Positions 39,032-47,189 of a DNA stretch of 64,000 nucleotides are shown here, piece after piece; position 1 is the stretch's first letter; each line of letters starts with the position of its first letter. Below the pieces are notes generated by a model. It made no database searches, was not told where the DNA came from, and was given only the letters and a program-made list of their open reading frames with translations. The stretch covers positions 185,917 to 249,916 of the forward strand of contig NZ_LFLZ01000005.1 in the NCBI RefSeq assembly GCF_001189845.1. The letters are read 5' to 3'. Source of the DNA: Bradyrhizobium tropiciagri. GTDB lineage: Bacteria; Pseudomonadota; Alphaproteobacteria; Rhizobiales; Xanthobacteraceae. The position numbers and the translations under genes were made by a program.

Positions 39032-39508
39032 ATGAGCAACCTCACAATGGCCGGGCTGGGCGAACACGTTGGCAAGGAGCTCGGACTTTCCGATTGGGTC
39101 ACGATCGATCAGCAGCGCATCGACACGTTCGCATCCTGCACCGGCGATCACCAATGGATTCACGTCGACGTTGAGCGGGCGAAGCGCGAAAGTCCGTTCC
39201 GCGGTCCGATCGCGCATGGCTATCTGACGCTCGCGATGGTCGCGCCGCTGGCGATGCAGGTCGGCATCATTCCGCGCGATGCCGCCGCGGGGCTGAACTA
39301 CGGGGTCGACAAGGTCCGCTTCCTGGCGCCGGTGCTGGCAGGCGCGCGGGTGCGGCTGCGGGTCGTGTTGTCCGGCATCGAGCCGAGGGACGGCGGCCAG
39401 GTGATCATGAAGACCCTCAACACGCTGGAGGTCGAGGGATCGGAGAAGCCCGCCCTGATCGCCGAGACGCTGGCACTTCTGATTCCCGCAGCGGGAGCAA
39501 AGCAATGA
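39032..39508 (+). CDS. MaoC-like (R)-specific enoyl-CoA hydratase
   Basis: 158 residues, single hotdog fold. The hydratase motif FASCTGDHQWIHVD contains the catalytic Asp and His, and SPFRGPIAHGYLTL is the other conserved piece. Family members (PhaJ type) hydrate trans-2-enoyl-CoA to (R)-3-hydroxyacyl-CoA, the monomer of PHA synthases. ATG 39032 is preceded by GAGGAGG, and its stop overlaps the phaC start by ATGA. Assignment as a PHA supply enzyme rests on this context. Confidence 0.9.
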   Translation: MSNLTMAGLGEHVGKELGLSDWVTIDQQRIDTFASCTGDHQWIHVDVERAKRESPFRGPIAHGYLTLAMVAPLAMQVGIIPRDAAAGLNYGVDKVRFLAPVLAGARVRLRVVLSGIEPRDGGQVIMKTLNTLEVEGSEKPALIAETLALLIPAAGAKQ

Positions 39509-41208
39509 GTACGGAAAAAAGCACCGCCGATCAGCCGGCTCCTGACATGTCCGAGGCCGCGTCGCGCAACACGCTGGCGCTCAATCCACTGGTCGGCATC
39601 CAGGGCCAGGATCTGGTCGAGGGCGCCGGTATCCTGTTCAAGGCCGTCATCAACGAACCGAAGGTCGCGACCGAACAGTGGCTGTCGTTCGTCAGCGAGC
39701 TCGGCTCCATCGCCGCCGGCAAGTCGGAGCGCGCGCCGAAGGCGGGCGACAAGCGATTTGCCGATCCGACCTGGAAGGAGAGCTCGCTGCACTCAGGCCT
39801 GCTCAAGGCCTATCTGGCCTGGGGCGAAGCGGTCAACGGCCTGGTCGACAAGACCAGCCTCAGCGACATCGACAAGCAGCGCGCGCATCTGATCACGGAA
39901 ATCCTGATCGATGCGGTGGCGCCGACCAACACGATGATCACCAACCCGGCGGCGGTCCGCAAGTTCATCGACACCGGTGGGCAAAGCCTGTGGAGCGGGC
40001 TGAAGAACTATATCGGCGACCTGACGCAGAATCGCGGCATGCCGTCGATGGTCGACATGAAGGCCTTCAAGGTCGGCGAGAACCTCGCGACCACGCCCGG
40101 CGCGGTCATCTTCCGCAACGAGCTGCTGGAGCTGATCCAGTACACGCCGACGACGCCGACGGTCAGGAAGCGGCCGCTGGTGATCACCCCGCCGCAGATC
40201 AACAAGTACTACGCGCTCGACCTTTCGCCGGACAAGAGCATGGTGCGCTTCCTGCTGGAGAGCGGCATCCAGGTCTTTGCGGTGAGCTGGCGCAATCCGA
40301 CCGCGGCGCATCGTGACTGGGGGCTCGACACCTATGTCGCGGCGCTGGACGAGGCGGTCGACGCGGCGCGCGAGATTTCCGGCAGTGAAGACGTCTCGAT
40401 GATGGGATCCTGCTCCGGCGGCATCACGGCGACGGCCTATTTCTCGACGCTCGGCTCCGCCGCCGAAAAGAAGATCAAGAACCTGGTGCTGGCGGTCTGC
40501 CTGCTCGATCCTAACTCGGCCGAGGAGAGCGCGTTCGGCTGCCTGATGACGCCCGAGACCATGCGGGCGGCGAAGGCGTCCTCGCAGCTGCGCGGCATCG
40601 TCGACGGGCACGACCTGGCGCGGATGTTCGCCTGGATGCGGCCCAACGACCTGATCTGGAACTACTGGGTCAACAACTATCTGCTCGGCAACCAGCCGCC
40701 GGCGTTCGACATCCTGTACTGGAACGCCGATACGACCCGCCTGCCGGCGGCGCTGCACGGCGACTATCTCGACCTCTATTTCTCCAATCCGTTCGTCAAC
40801 GCCGGCAAGCTTACGCTCAACGACAAGACCATCGACATGAGCAAGGTCAAGGCCGACAGCTACGTCGTCGCTGGGGTGACCGACCACATCACGCCGTGGA
40901 AGGGCGTCTACAAGACGGCCCAGATCATGGGTGAGGGCACCACCTTCGTGCTGTCGAACAGCGGGCACCTGCAGAGCCTGCTCAATCCGCCGAGCAATCC
41001 GAAAGCGTCCTTCATGATCGGGCCGGTTTCTGCCGACAAACCCGACGCGTTCATGGCCTCGGCCGAGAAGCGCAAGGGCAGCTGGTGGCTCGACTGGCGC
41101 GACTGGCTGCAGCCGCGCTCGGGCGACGAGATCAGTGCGCCCACTTCGCTCGGCAGCGAGCGCCATCCGCCCCTTACGAACGCACCAGGAAGCTACGTCT
41201 TTGACTGA
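39505..41208 (+). CDS. phaC: Polyhydroxyalkanoate synthase, class II-like
   Basis: 567 residues. The lipase-like box GSCSGG holds the nucleophile C303; D460 (VTDHITPWKGVY) and H488 (LSNSGHLQSLLNPPSNPKA) complete the triad. These three contexts resemble the medium-chain-length class II synthases of pseudomonads more than the short-chain class I enzymes usual in rhizobia (by memory, no alignment run). The enzyme polymerises (R)-3-hydroxyacyl-CoA on the granule surface. It is coupled to maoC upstream and phaZ downstream by overlaps. Confidence 0.9.
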   Translation: MSTEKSTADQPAPDMSEAASRNTLALNPLVGIQGQDLVEGAGILFKAVINEPKVATEQWLSFVSELGSIAAGKSERAPKAGDKRFADPTWKESSLHSGLLKAYLAWGEAVNGLVDKTSLSDIDKQRAHLITEILIDAVAPTNTMITNPAAVRKFIDTGGQSLWSGLKNYIGDLTQNRGMPSMVDMKAFKVGENLATTPGAVIFRNELLELIQYTPTTPTVRKRPLVITPPQINKYYALDLSPDKSMVRFLLESGIQVFAVSWRNPTAAHRDWGLDTYVAALDEAVDAAREISGSEDVSMMGSCSGGITATAYFSTLGSAAEKKIKNLVLAVCLLDPNSAEESAFGCLMTPETMRAAKASSQLRGIVDGHDLARMFAWMRPNDLIWNYWVNNYLLGNQPPAFDILYWNADTTRLPAALHGDYLDLYFSNPFVNAGKLTLNDKTIDMSKVKADSYVVAGVTDHITPWKGVYKTAQIMGEGTTFVLSNSGHLQSLLNPPSNPKASFMIGPVSADKPDAFMASAEKRKGSWWLDWRDWLQPRSGDEISAPTSLGSERHPPLTNAPGSYVFD

Positions 41209-42139
41209 GGATACTACCAGCGCCGATACGGCGGGCGCGCAGCGCGGCGCGATCGAGACGCGGCAGGTCTCGATCGATGGCCAGCTGCTTCAGATCGCGA
41301 TCCGGCACGGCGACGGCCGCGGGCCGCCGCTGCTGCTGTTCAACGGCATCGGCGCCAATTGGGAGCTGGCGAAGCCGTTCCTCGATGCGCTCACCGGCAC
41401 GTCAGCCATCATCTTTGATGTGCCCGGCGTCGGCGGCTCGCCAAGGCCGGCGTGGCCCTATCGCCCGTCGACACTGGCGCGGCTTGCTGCCGAGCTCGTT
41501 GCCGAGCTGGGCTATGTTGAAGTCGACGTCGCCGGCGTGTCCTGGGGCGGAGGCATCGCGCAGCAATTCGCGCATCAGTTTCCGAAGCGCTGCCGCAGGC
41601 TGGTGCTAGCCGCGACCGCACCGGGTTTCACCATGGTGCCGGCAAGCCCCTCGGTGCTGTGGAAGATGGCGACGCCGCGCCGCTACACCGACAAGGGTTA
41701 TATGAAGAGCATCGCCGCCGACATCTATGGCGGGGCGTTTCGCGATGACCCGTCACTGATCGGCCGGCATGCGGCCGCGATGCATGGCGCGCGCAGCATG
41801 GGTTACTTCTATCAGCTGCTGGCGATGACCGGCTGGACCAGCCTGCCCTGGCTGTGGTCGCTTCCGCAGCCGACGCTGATCCTGATGGGCCGCGACGATC
41901 CGCTGGTTCCTCCGATCAACGGTCAGATCATGGCGAGCCTGATCCCGAATGCCGAGTTGCACCTAATCGACGACGGGCATCTGTTCATGGTGACGCGGCC
42001 GGCGGAGACCGCTGGCCTGATCGAGGCGTTTCTCGCCGACGAAAGCCACCACGCCACGTCGTCGACCCTGCTGTCGCGCACGACCAGTTACCTCAGGGAT
42101 CTCATTCCAACGTCCGGAGACGGGCGCCAGAACTCGTAA
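41201..42139 (+). CDS. phaZ: Alpha/beta hydrolase, intracellular PHA depolymerase-like
   Basis: 312 residues. The pattern LLFNGIGANWELAKPFLDAL, FDVPGVGGSPRPAWPYRP and nucleophile elbow VSWGGGIAQQFA resembles the medium-chain PHA depolymerase PhaZ; D near GRDDPLVPP and H in DDGHLFMV complete a triad. The start is probably TTG 41201 overlapping the phaC stop, with AGGA ten bases upstream. Position directly after phaC matches the phaC1-phaZ order of pseudomonad mcl-PHA loci. Confidence 0.82.
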   Translation: MTEDTTSADTAGAQRGAIETRQVSIDGQLLQIAIRHGDGRGPPLLLFNGIGANWELAKPFLDALTGTSAIIFDVPGVGGSPRPAWPYRPSTLARLAAELVAELGYVEVDVAGVSWGGGIAQQFAHQFPKRCRRLVLAATAPGFTMVPASPSVLWKMATPRRYTDKGYMKSIAADIYGGAFRDDPSLIGRHAAAMHGARSMGYFYQLLAMTGWTSLPWLWSLPQPTLILMGRDDPLVPPINGQIMASLIPNAELHLIDDGHLFMVTRPAETAGLIEAFLADESHHATSSTLLSRTTSYLRDLIPTSGDGRQNS

Positions 42140-42154
42140 CCACAGGAGGCTATC

Positions 42155-42583
42155 ATGACGGATAACAGCTCATATATCGATATGCTGCGGAAGTTCGGTA
42201 CTGATCTCGGTTTGCCGAAGCTGAACGTGGACGAACTGCTGCAGACCCAGAAGAAGAACCTCGAGGCGCTCGGCCAGAGCGCGAAGGTCGCGGCGCAGGG
42301 CGCGCAATCGGTGGCGCAGAAGCAGCGCGAGGTGCTGGAGGCGGGCTTGCGTGAGGCCTCGACGCTGGCGCGCGAATACAAGCCGCTCGGCAAGGTCCAC
42401 GAGAACCTCGCTCTGCAGACCGAGTTCGCCCGCAAGATGTTCGACATCGCGGTGAAGGGTGCCCAGGACAGCGCGTCGACGGCGCGGCAGTCCACCACCG
42501 ATGCGGTCAAGATCATCCAGGATCGCATGAAGGAAAGTTTCGAGGAGTTCCGCGCCAGCGTTCGTCCGAACAAATCGGCCTGA
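42155..42583 (+). CDS. Phasin family protein
   Basis: 142 residues, mostly amphipathic helix. VDELLQTQKKNLEALGQSAK, QSVAQKQREVLEAGLREAST and ARKMFDIAVKGAQD are typical Phasin_2 segments. Phasins coat PHA granules and set their size. A strong AGGAGG precedes ATG 42155, suggesting high expression. It is the last gene of the PHA operon. Confidence 0.92.
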   Translation: MTDNSSYIDMLRKFGTDLGLPKLNVDELLQTQKKNLEALGQSAKVAAQGAQSVAQKQREVLEAGLREASTLAREYKPLGKVHENLALQTEFARKMFDIAVKGAQDSASTARQSTTDAVKIIQDRMKESFEEFRASVRPNKSA

Positions 42584-42632
42584 GATCGTCGGCCCGGACG
42601 CCAGAGCGTTTGGAGAGAAGCGATTCTGCGTT

Positions 42633-42677
42633 GAAGCAATCGATCTTTTCGCCTTGGCGGAAACGATGGATTGCTTC
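42633..42677. repeat. Intergenic inverted repeat
   Basis: Arms GAAGCAATC (42633-42641) and GATTGCTTC (42669-42677). The surrounding bases to about 42730, including CTCGCAATGAC, resemble a repeat common between genes of Bradyrhizobium-like genomes (from memory). Confidence 0.6.
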
Positions 42678-42754
42678 GCGGAGCCTGTCATCCGGCGGCG
42701 CTTCGCGCTGGCCGGGTGGCTCGCAATGACACGGATAGAGCTCCGCGATGGCCC

Positions 42755-44002
42755 TCATTCGGCCGGCGGCAAGCTGCCTTGTCCACGGCCATACCCGGCC
42801 GCGGCGTTTGCCCGCGAGAGCATGCCGAGCGCGACGAGTGCCGCGGCAAAGCCCGCGGCGGCGCCGACGCCGAGCGCCCAGCGCGGGCCGAGATGATCGG
42901 CGACCCAGCCGACGATCGGTGCACCGATCGGCGTGCCGCCGAGCGCAACGCCGAGCCGCAGCGCCATCACGCGCCCGCGCATCGCCGGCTCGGTCGAGAG
43001 CTGCATCAGTGCGTTCGAGGTATTCAAGACCGTCAACGAAGCGATGCCGATCACGACGAGGGCGGCGGCAAACAGCCAGTAATTCGGCGCCAGTGCGGCC
43101 ATGGTGCAGCCAACGCCGAAGACCGCGGAGCCCAGCATCAACGCGACAAAGCGCGGCCGGTCGCGGGTCGCCGCCAGCAGCGCTCCCGACATCGTGCCGA
43201 TCGCCATCATCGATGACAACAGGCCAAAGCCGCGCGCGTCGGTATGGAAGACGCCGACCGCCATGGTCGAGATGAAGATCGGAAAATTCAGCCCGAAGGT
43301 GCCGATCAGGAACAGCATGACGAGGGTCGCCCTGAGATCGGAGCGGGACCAGACATACTGAAATCCTTCCGTGATGCCGCCCCTGGTGCGGAGTGCGCGC
43401 GCATTCGGCCGAAGCTCGGATTTGCGCAGCAGGCACAGCGAGGTCAGCACCGCCATGAAGGACGCCCCGTTGAACAGGAACGCCCAGCCGGTGCCGACCG
43501 AGGCGATGAGCAGGCCGGCCATCGCGGGGCCGACCATGCGCGCGGCATTGAACGAGGTCGAGTTCAGCGCGATGGCGTTCGACAGGTCTTTATCGCCTAC
43601 CAGCTCGGCCACGAAGGTCTGGCGGACTGGGGCGTCGAGCGCCGCGCTGCAGCCGAACAGAAACGCGAACACATAGACGTGCCAGAGCTGGACCAGCCCG
43701 GTGACGGTGAGGATGCCGAGGACGAGCGACAGCGTGCCCATCGTCGCCTGCGTCGCCATCAGGAGCCGCCGCTGGTTGAAGCGATCGGCTGCGAGGCCCG
43801 ACCAGGGCATCAGCAGCAGCTGCGGGCCGAATTGGAGCGCCATCACGATGCCGACGGCGGAGGCGCTATGATTTGTCAGCTGGGTGAGGACCAGCCAGTC
43901 CTGGGCGGCGCGCTGCATCCAGGTGCCGATGTTGGACACCAGCGCGCCGGCCGCCCAGACCCGGTAATTGAAGCTCGCGAGTGATCGGAATACGCGTCTC
44001 AT
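42755..44002 (-). CDS. MFS transporter
   Basis: 415 residues with about 12 hydrophobic segments. It has the MFS loop LAADRFNQRRLLM between helices 2 and 3 and the later MRGRVMALRLGVALGGTPIGAP. It belongs to the MFS_3/enterobactin-exporter-like group, probably a drug or metabolite exporter. I chose ATG 44002, which overlaps the preceding stop (ATGA); the frame is open upstream but without membrane sequence. It is the last gene of the MarR operon. Confidence 0.92.
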   Translation of the reverse strand: MRRVFRSLASFNYRVWAAGALVSNIGTWMQRAAQDWLVLTQLTNHSASAVGIVMALQFGPQLLLMPWSGLAADRFNQRRLLMATQATMGTLSLVLGILTVTGLVQLWHVYVFAFLFGCSAALDAPVRQTFVAELVGDKDLSNAIALNSTSFNAARMVGPAMAGLLIASVGTGWAFLFNGASFMAVLTSLCLLRKSELRPNARALRTRGGITEGFQYVWSRSDLRATLVMLFLIGTFGLNFPIFISTMAVGVFHTDARGFGLLSSMMAIGTMSGALLAATRDRPRFVALMLGSAVFGVGCTMAALAPNYWLFAAALVVIGIASLTVLNTSNALMQLSTEPAMRGRVMALRLGVALGGTPIGAPIVGWVADHLGPRWALGVGAAAGFAAALVALGMLSRANAAAGYGRGQGSLPPAE

Positions 44003-44328
44003 GTTCGCTGAGGGTCGTTCCCGCCGTGAAACCGTCCGAACCGCCGCGCCATGACGATACCGAATAGAAGTCCGCCGAGACCGACGGCCGCGACATCGCT
44101 TGTGTTGCGGAGGGCGAATTCGCCGACGCGGCAGACCAGCAGATAGCCGACGAAGAGATTGAAGAAGCCCCACACGATGTTGACGGTCGATGAGGACAGG
44201 CCCTCGCCCGGCGGCTTTGCGAACGGGCTCTGGAACGGCTCGCCCATCATGCCGGCGACGACATGCGGGATCGCATTGGTGAGGAAGGCGCCGCCGAAGA
44301 AGTAGGCGACGAGGTCAAGCCAGTTCAT
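43999..44328 (-). CDS. Small membrane protein of unknown function
   Basis: 109 residues with hydrophobic segments DLVAYFFGGAFLTNAIPHVV, NIVWGFFNLFVGYLLVC and VAAVGLGGLLFGIVMA. I recognise no named domain. ATG 44328 lies inside the end of the isochorismatase-like gene, and its stop overlaps the MFS start, so it is coupled to both and may support the exporter. Confidence 0.75.
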   Translation of the reverse strand: MNWLDLVAYFFGGAFLTNAIPHVVAGMMGEPFQSPFAKPPGEGLSSSTVNIVWGFFNLFVGYLLVCRVGEFALRNTSDVAAVGLGGLLFGIVMARRFGRFHGGNDPQRT

Positions 44329-44890
44329 GCGCGTGGGTCCTTTCAAGCAGATCGATGATCGCCTGCGTCGAGCCGGTTTCGCCGAGCCGCGGGAATACAT
44401 GCTCGATGCTGTAGTCATGGGCGTTCGGCCGCGCATCGGTCATGGCGTCGATCGCGAGCGTGACGTTGAAGCCGGCCTCAAAGGCTTGCCGTGCAGTGGA
44501 TTCGACGCCGGTGCCGGTGGCAACGCCGGCGACCACGACATGCGTGACGCCGCGGGCTTTCAGTCGGGTCTCGAGATCGGTGCTGGCAAAGGCGCCCCAG
44601 GTCCGCTTGGTCACCACGATATCGCCCGGCTGCCGGTCAAGTTCCGGGAGCAGGTCGGTCCAGCCGTCGGGAAATGCGCCGTCGTGGCGCGGCCGCTCGG
44701 TTCGTCCGGGCGCTACACCGTCGACATTGACCAGCACGATCGGCAGTCCGCGCCGCCGAAACGCAGTGATGAGCGCGCAGGCGCGCACCACCACACCTCC
44801 GAACGGATGGAGGAAGGGCGCGCCGGCGAGCCCGGTCTGCAGATCGACGACGATGAGGGCGGTGATCGGATCGAGCGTCGTAAGGGCCAT
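44315..44890 (-). CDS. Isochorismatase-like hydrolase family protein lacking the usual Cys
   Basis: 191 residues with the isochorismatase fold: ALIVVDLQTG (catalytic-type Asp), VTKRTWGAFASTDLE (Lys) and the helix GVESTARQAFEAGFNVTLA. In cysteine hydrolases of this family the loop before that helix reads like ATNxCVESTAR; here it is ATGTGVESTAR, so Gly replaces the nucleophilic Cys. It may be a non-hydrolytic or differently acting branch. It is the second gene of the MarR operon. Confidence 0.85.
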   Translation of the reverse strand: MALTTLDPITALIVVDLQTGLAGAPFLHPFGGVVVRACALITAFRRRGLPIVLVNVDGVAPGRTERPRHDGAFPDGWTDLLPELDRQPGDIVVTKRTWGAFASTDLETRLKARGVTHVVVAGVATGTGVESTARQAFEAGFNVTLAIDAMTDARPNAHDYSIEHVFPRLGETGSTQAIIDLLERTHAHELA

Positions 44891-44934
44891 GATCGTCTCC
44901 TTTCAACCGGATGTGTCTCGCGATCGGTGCGGCG

Positions 44935-45387
44935 TCAGTCCGCGACCAGCCGCTTCAGCAAGCCGACCGCGGCGGCGAGTTCATCCTGTTCCCGCGCCGA
45001 CAGCCGCGCGGCGATGGTGCGCGACAGCCAGTCCTGCCGCGCGGCGCGGCCGGTGCGCAGCCGCTCGCGACAACTCTCGGTGAGCGACATGATGGTCTGG
45101 CGGCCGTCGTCCGGATCGGGCGCGCCGCGCACCAAGCCCGCCGCCTCGAGCGCTGCGATCGCCGAGCTCATCGACTGCGGACGCATGCCCTCCGACCGCG
45201 CCAGGCTGGACACGGTCGCCGGGCCGTCCCTTTCGAGGCGCAGCAGCACCGCGACCTGGGAAGGCGGCATGTCGTCGCGCTGACCCTGCTCGCGCAGCCG
45301 CCGCTTCAGCGTTCCGATCAACAGGCGAAGGTCTTCGGCGAGCGCGGATGTCCGCGCCGAGCCGGTACGGGCCGGTGAACTGTTCAT
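44935..45387 (-). CDS. MarR family transcriptional regulator
   Basis: 150 residues. The winged helix has PPSQVAVLLRLERDGPATVSSLA, then GMRPQSMSSAIAALEAAGLV and RGAPDPDDGRQTIMSLT (wing), diagnostic of MarR. It heads an operon with the isochorismatase-like protein, a membrane protein and an MFS exporter, the usual arrangement for a phenolic-compound or drug-responsive repressor. A palindrome lies 13 bases upstream of its start. Confidence 0.93.
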   Translation of the reverse strand: MNSSPARTGSARTSALAEDLRLLIGTLKRRLREQGQRDDMPPSQVAVLLRLERDGPATVSSLARSEGMRPQSMSSAIAALEAAGLVRGAPDPDDGRQTIMSLTESCRERLRTGRAARQDWLSRTIAARLSAREQDELAAAVGLLKRLVAD

Positions 45388-45400
45388 GCCGGTATTGATG

Positions 45401-45410
45401 GCATATATGC
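45401..45410. promoter_or_regulatory. Candidate MarR operator
   Basis: Perfect palindrome GCATATATGC just upstream of the MarR start codon at 45387. AT-rich symmetry of this type is common in MarR sites, and autoregulation would be expected. Confidence 0.4.
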
Positions 45411-45638
45411 AGGAAAACTGTAAAGATTATCTTCGCAGATTAGCTTCATATTGCCGTGATCGTCGGCGCTTCGGCCGAGCCTTGCTGGACCATGGCGCAA
45501 CCCTGAACCGCGCCTGAATCCGGTCTCGCGAGCGCATCACTTTAGATTTTGTTGTCTTCCCGTGCGCGGTTGTCGATGACTGCACCGGCGCTCACGACGT
45601 GGCGTGTCTTCCCCGCGGTGGCTCGCCGAGTTCCTTCA

Positions 45639-46592
45639 ATGAAGCATGACATCCGTTTCGTCGCGATCGGCTTGTCGATCGCTCTTGCTTGCCTCGCGCG
45701 GCCGGCAGCGACTCGAACGTGCGAGGCGCCGCCGGCGCTGACGTCGATCGATCCGCCGGGCATTTACCAGGATGCGAGTGGTTATGCGGAAGCCATCAAG
45801 CCGCTGCACGCGTTTATTGCGCAGGTCAACAAGGCGGCCGATGAACGCGATCTTGATTGCGTCATGGACCTGCTGGCGGGCTGGGCGAGGGGAAGTGCCC
45901 TGCTGACGATCGGCGCCAATTATCAGGGCGATTTCGAACGCTCCTGGGCCGGGACCGATTTCGCGCTCGCGCTGCTGCGCTTCCCTGTGACATCGATCAA
46001 AGCCGACCAACGCTTCCAGCAGATCAAGCCGTGGCTGATCCGGATTGCCGAGGAAACCCGCGATGCCGATCGCATCAACCACCTCGGCAACAATCTGGTC
46101 TATTGGGCCGGGCTCGATCTGATGTCGATCGGCAGCCTGACGGACCGGGGTGATCTGGTCGATGCCGGCATCGCTCGCGCGCGTCAGGGCATCAGGGATA
46201 TCGGCCCGCATGGCGAACTGGAGCGCGAGCTGAAACGCGGCGAGCGCGCGCTGCACTACCACAACTTTGCGCTCACTCCGTTGGTGTTCTGCGCCGAACT
46301 CGCGAGCCGGCGGAACATCGACCTCTATGCCGAGAACAATGGAGCGATCCACCGGCTCGCCGCCGTGATCGTGCGCGCCGTCAAGGATGAGCGCAGTTTC
46401 AGCGCTCTCACCCAGGTTCCGCAGCAGCTCTTCGCTTGGACGTTCCAGGGCGACCTGGCCTGGATGGAGCCGTACTACGCCCGGTTTCACGGTCCGGACT
46501 TGCCGGCGATCCTCCGCGCGAGACGGCCTTTGAATAATCCACGGCTCGGCGGCAACGTGACGGCAAGCTGGGGCGCGCCCTTGCCGGATTGA
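45639..46592 (+). CDS. Alginate lyase family protein, exported
   Basis: 317 residues. Signal peptide FVAIGLSIALACLARPAATR. The helical toroid signature is present: GANYQGDFERSWAGTDFALA, HLGNNLVYWAGLDLMSIG and ERALHYHNFALTPLVFCAEL. In alginate lyases the first motif normally reads NNHxYW with a catalytic His; here it is NNLVYW. The HYHN tyrosine/arginine part is present. It may act on another uronate polymer or be inactive. It stands alone, with a 250-base promoter region shared with the divergent MarR operon. Confidence 0.82.
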   Translation: MKHDIRFVAIGLSIALACLARPAATRTCEAPPALTSIDPPGIYQDASGYAEAIKPLHAFIAQVNKAADERDLDCVMDLLAGWARGSALLTIGANYQGDFERSWAGTDFALALLRFPVTSIKADQRFQQIKPWLIRIAEETRDADRINHLGNNLVYWAGLDLMSIGSLTDRGDLVDAGIARARQGIRDIGPHGELERELKRGERALHYHNFALTPLVFCAELASRRNIDLYAENNGAIHRLAAVIVRAVKDERSFSALTQVPQQLFAWTFQGDLAWMEPYYARFHGPDLPAILRARRPLNNPRLGGNVTASWGAPLPD

Positions 46593-46631
46593 GCGTCGGC
46601 GGAAGATGCGCGACGCCCCGTTGACGTGCGC

Positions 46632-46940
46632 TTATTCGCTCTCGCTGGTCGACGGGGCTGCGTAGGTGTCCCGCGCACGCTTGGTCACGGCCGCATAGCG
46701 TGCTGTCGCGCTGAGGCTCATCAGGCCGGCGCGCACCAGACCGAGAATGGCGCGTCGTGAGTGGAACGGGCCGGTCTTGCTCGCGGCATATCCGCGCGGG
46801 TAGAGCTGCAGGCGGCCGGTGAGCGCTTCCTGCAACGCCACCTTCTGGGTCGCGCTCAGGCGCCGGCGCCGCGCGGGCTTCTCCGCTTCCGCCAACATGC
46901 GCAGCTCGATGTCCGACGATCTCCGTGGCGCGCCCTTCAT
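46632..46940 (-). CDS. Small basic protein of unknown function
   Basis: 102 residues, rich in Arg/Ala, from ATG 46940. Segments RRRRLSATQKVALQEALTGR and RAILGLVRAGLMSLSATARY have no recognised domain. No strong ribosome site. It faces the alginate-lyase-like gene tail to tail. Plausible by codon pattern and lack of a competing gene, but not certain. Confidence 0.4.
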   Translation of the reverse strand: MKGAPRRSSDIELRMLAEAEKPARRRRLSATQKVALQEALTGRLQLYPRGYAASKTGPFHSRRAILGLVRAGLMSLSATARYAAVTKRARDTYAAPSTSESE

Positions 46941-47189
46941 TGTCAGCTCACACCCTGGCCGACTGGCACGACGACCTTCCGCGAGGCCCGGCGACCGGCC
47001 GGCATCGCCATGGACGCCGTCATGTGGCACATCATGGCTTGCGCTGTTGCTCATCCGTGGACAGAACCGCATTTCGAGCGGCGGCGGCATCTGACGAAGG
47101 TCAGGATCGGTCATGACGAAAGTCATATTCGTTTGCGGCCGCCGCCGGCTTACGCCAGAGTGGGCTGCTCGCTGAGTGATGGGCAACGC

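Noticed and set aside
37511..39505. 664-codon minus-strand frame opposite the acyl-CoA ligase and MaoC genes
   Set aside because: It covers two genes with clear motifs and ribosome sites; composition is that of an antisense shadow.
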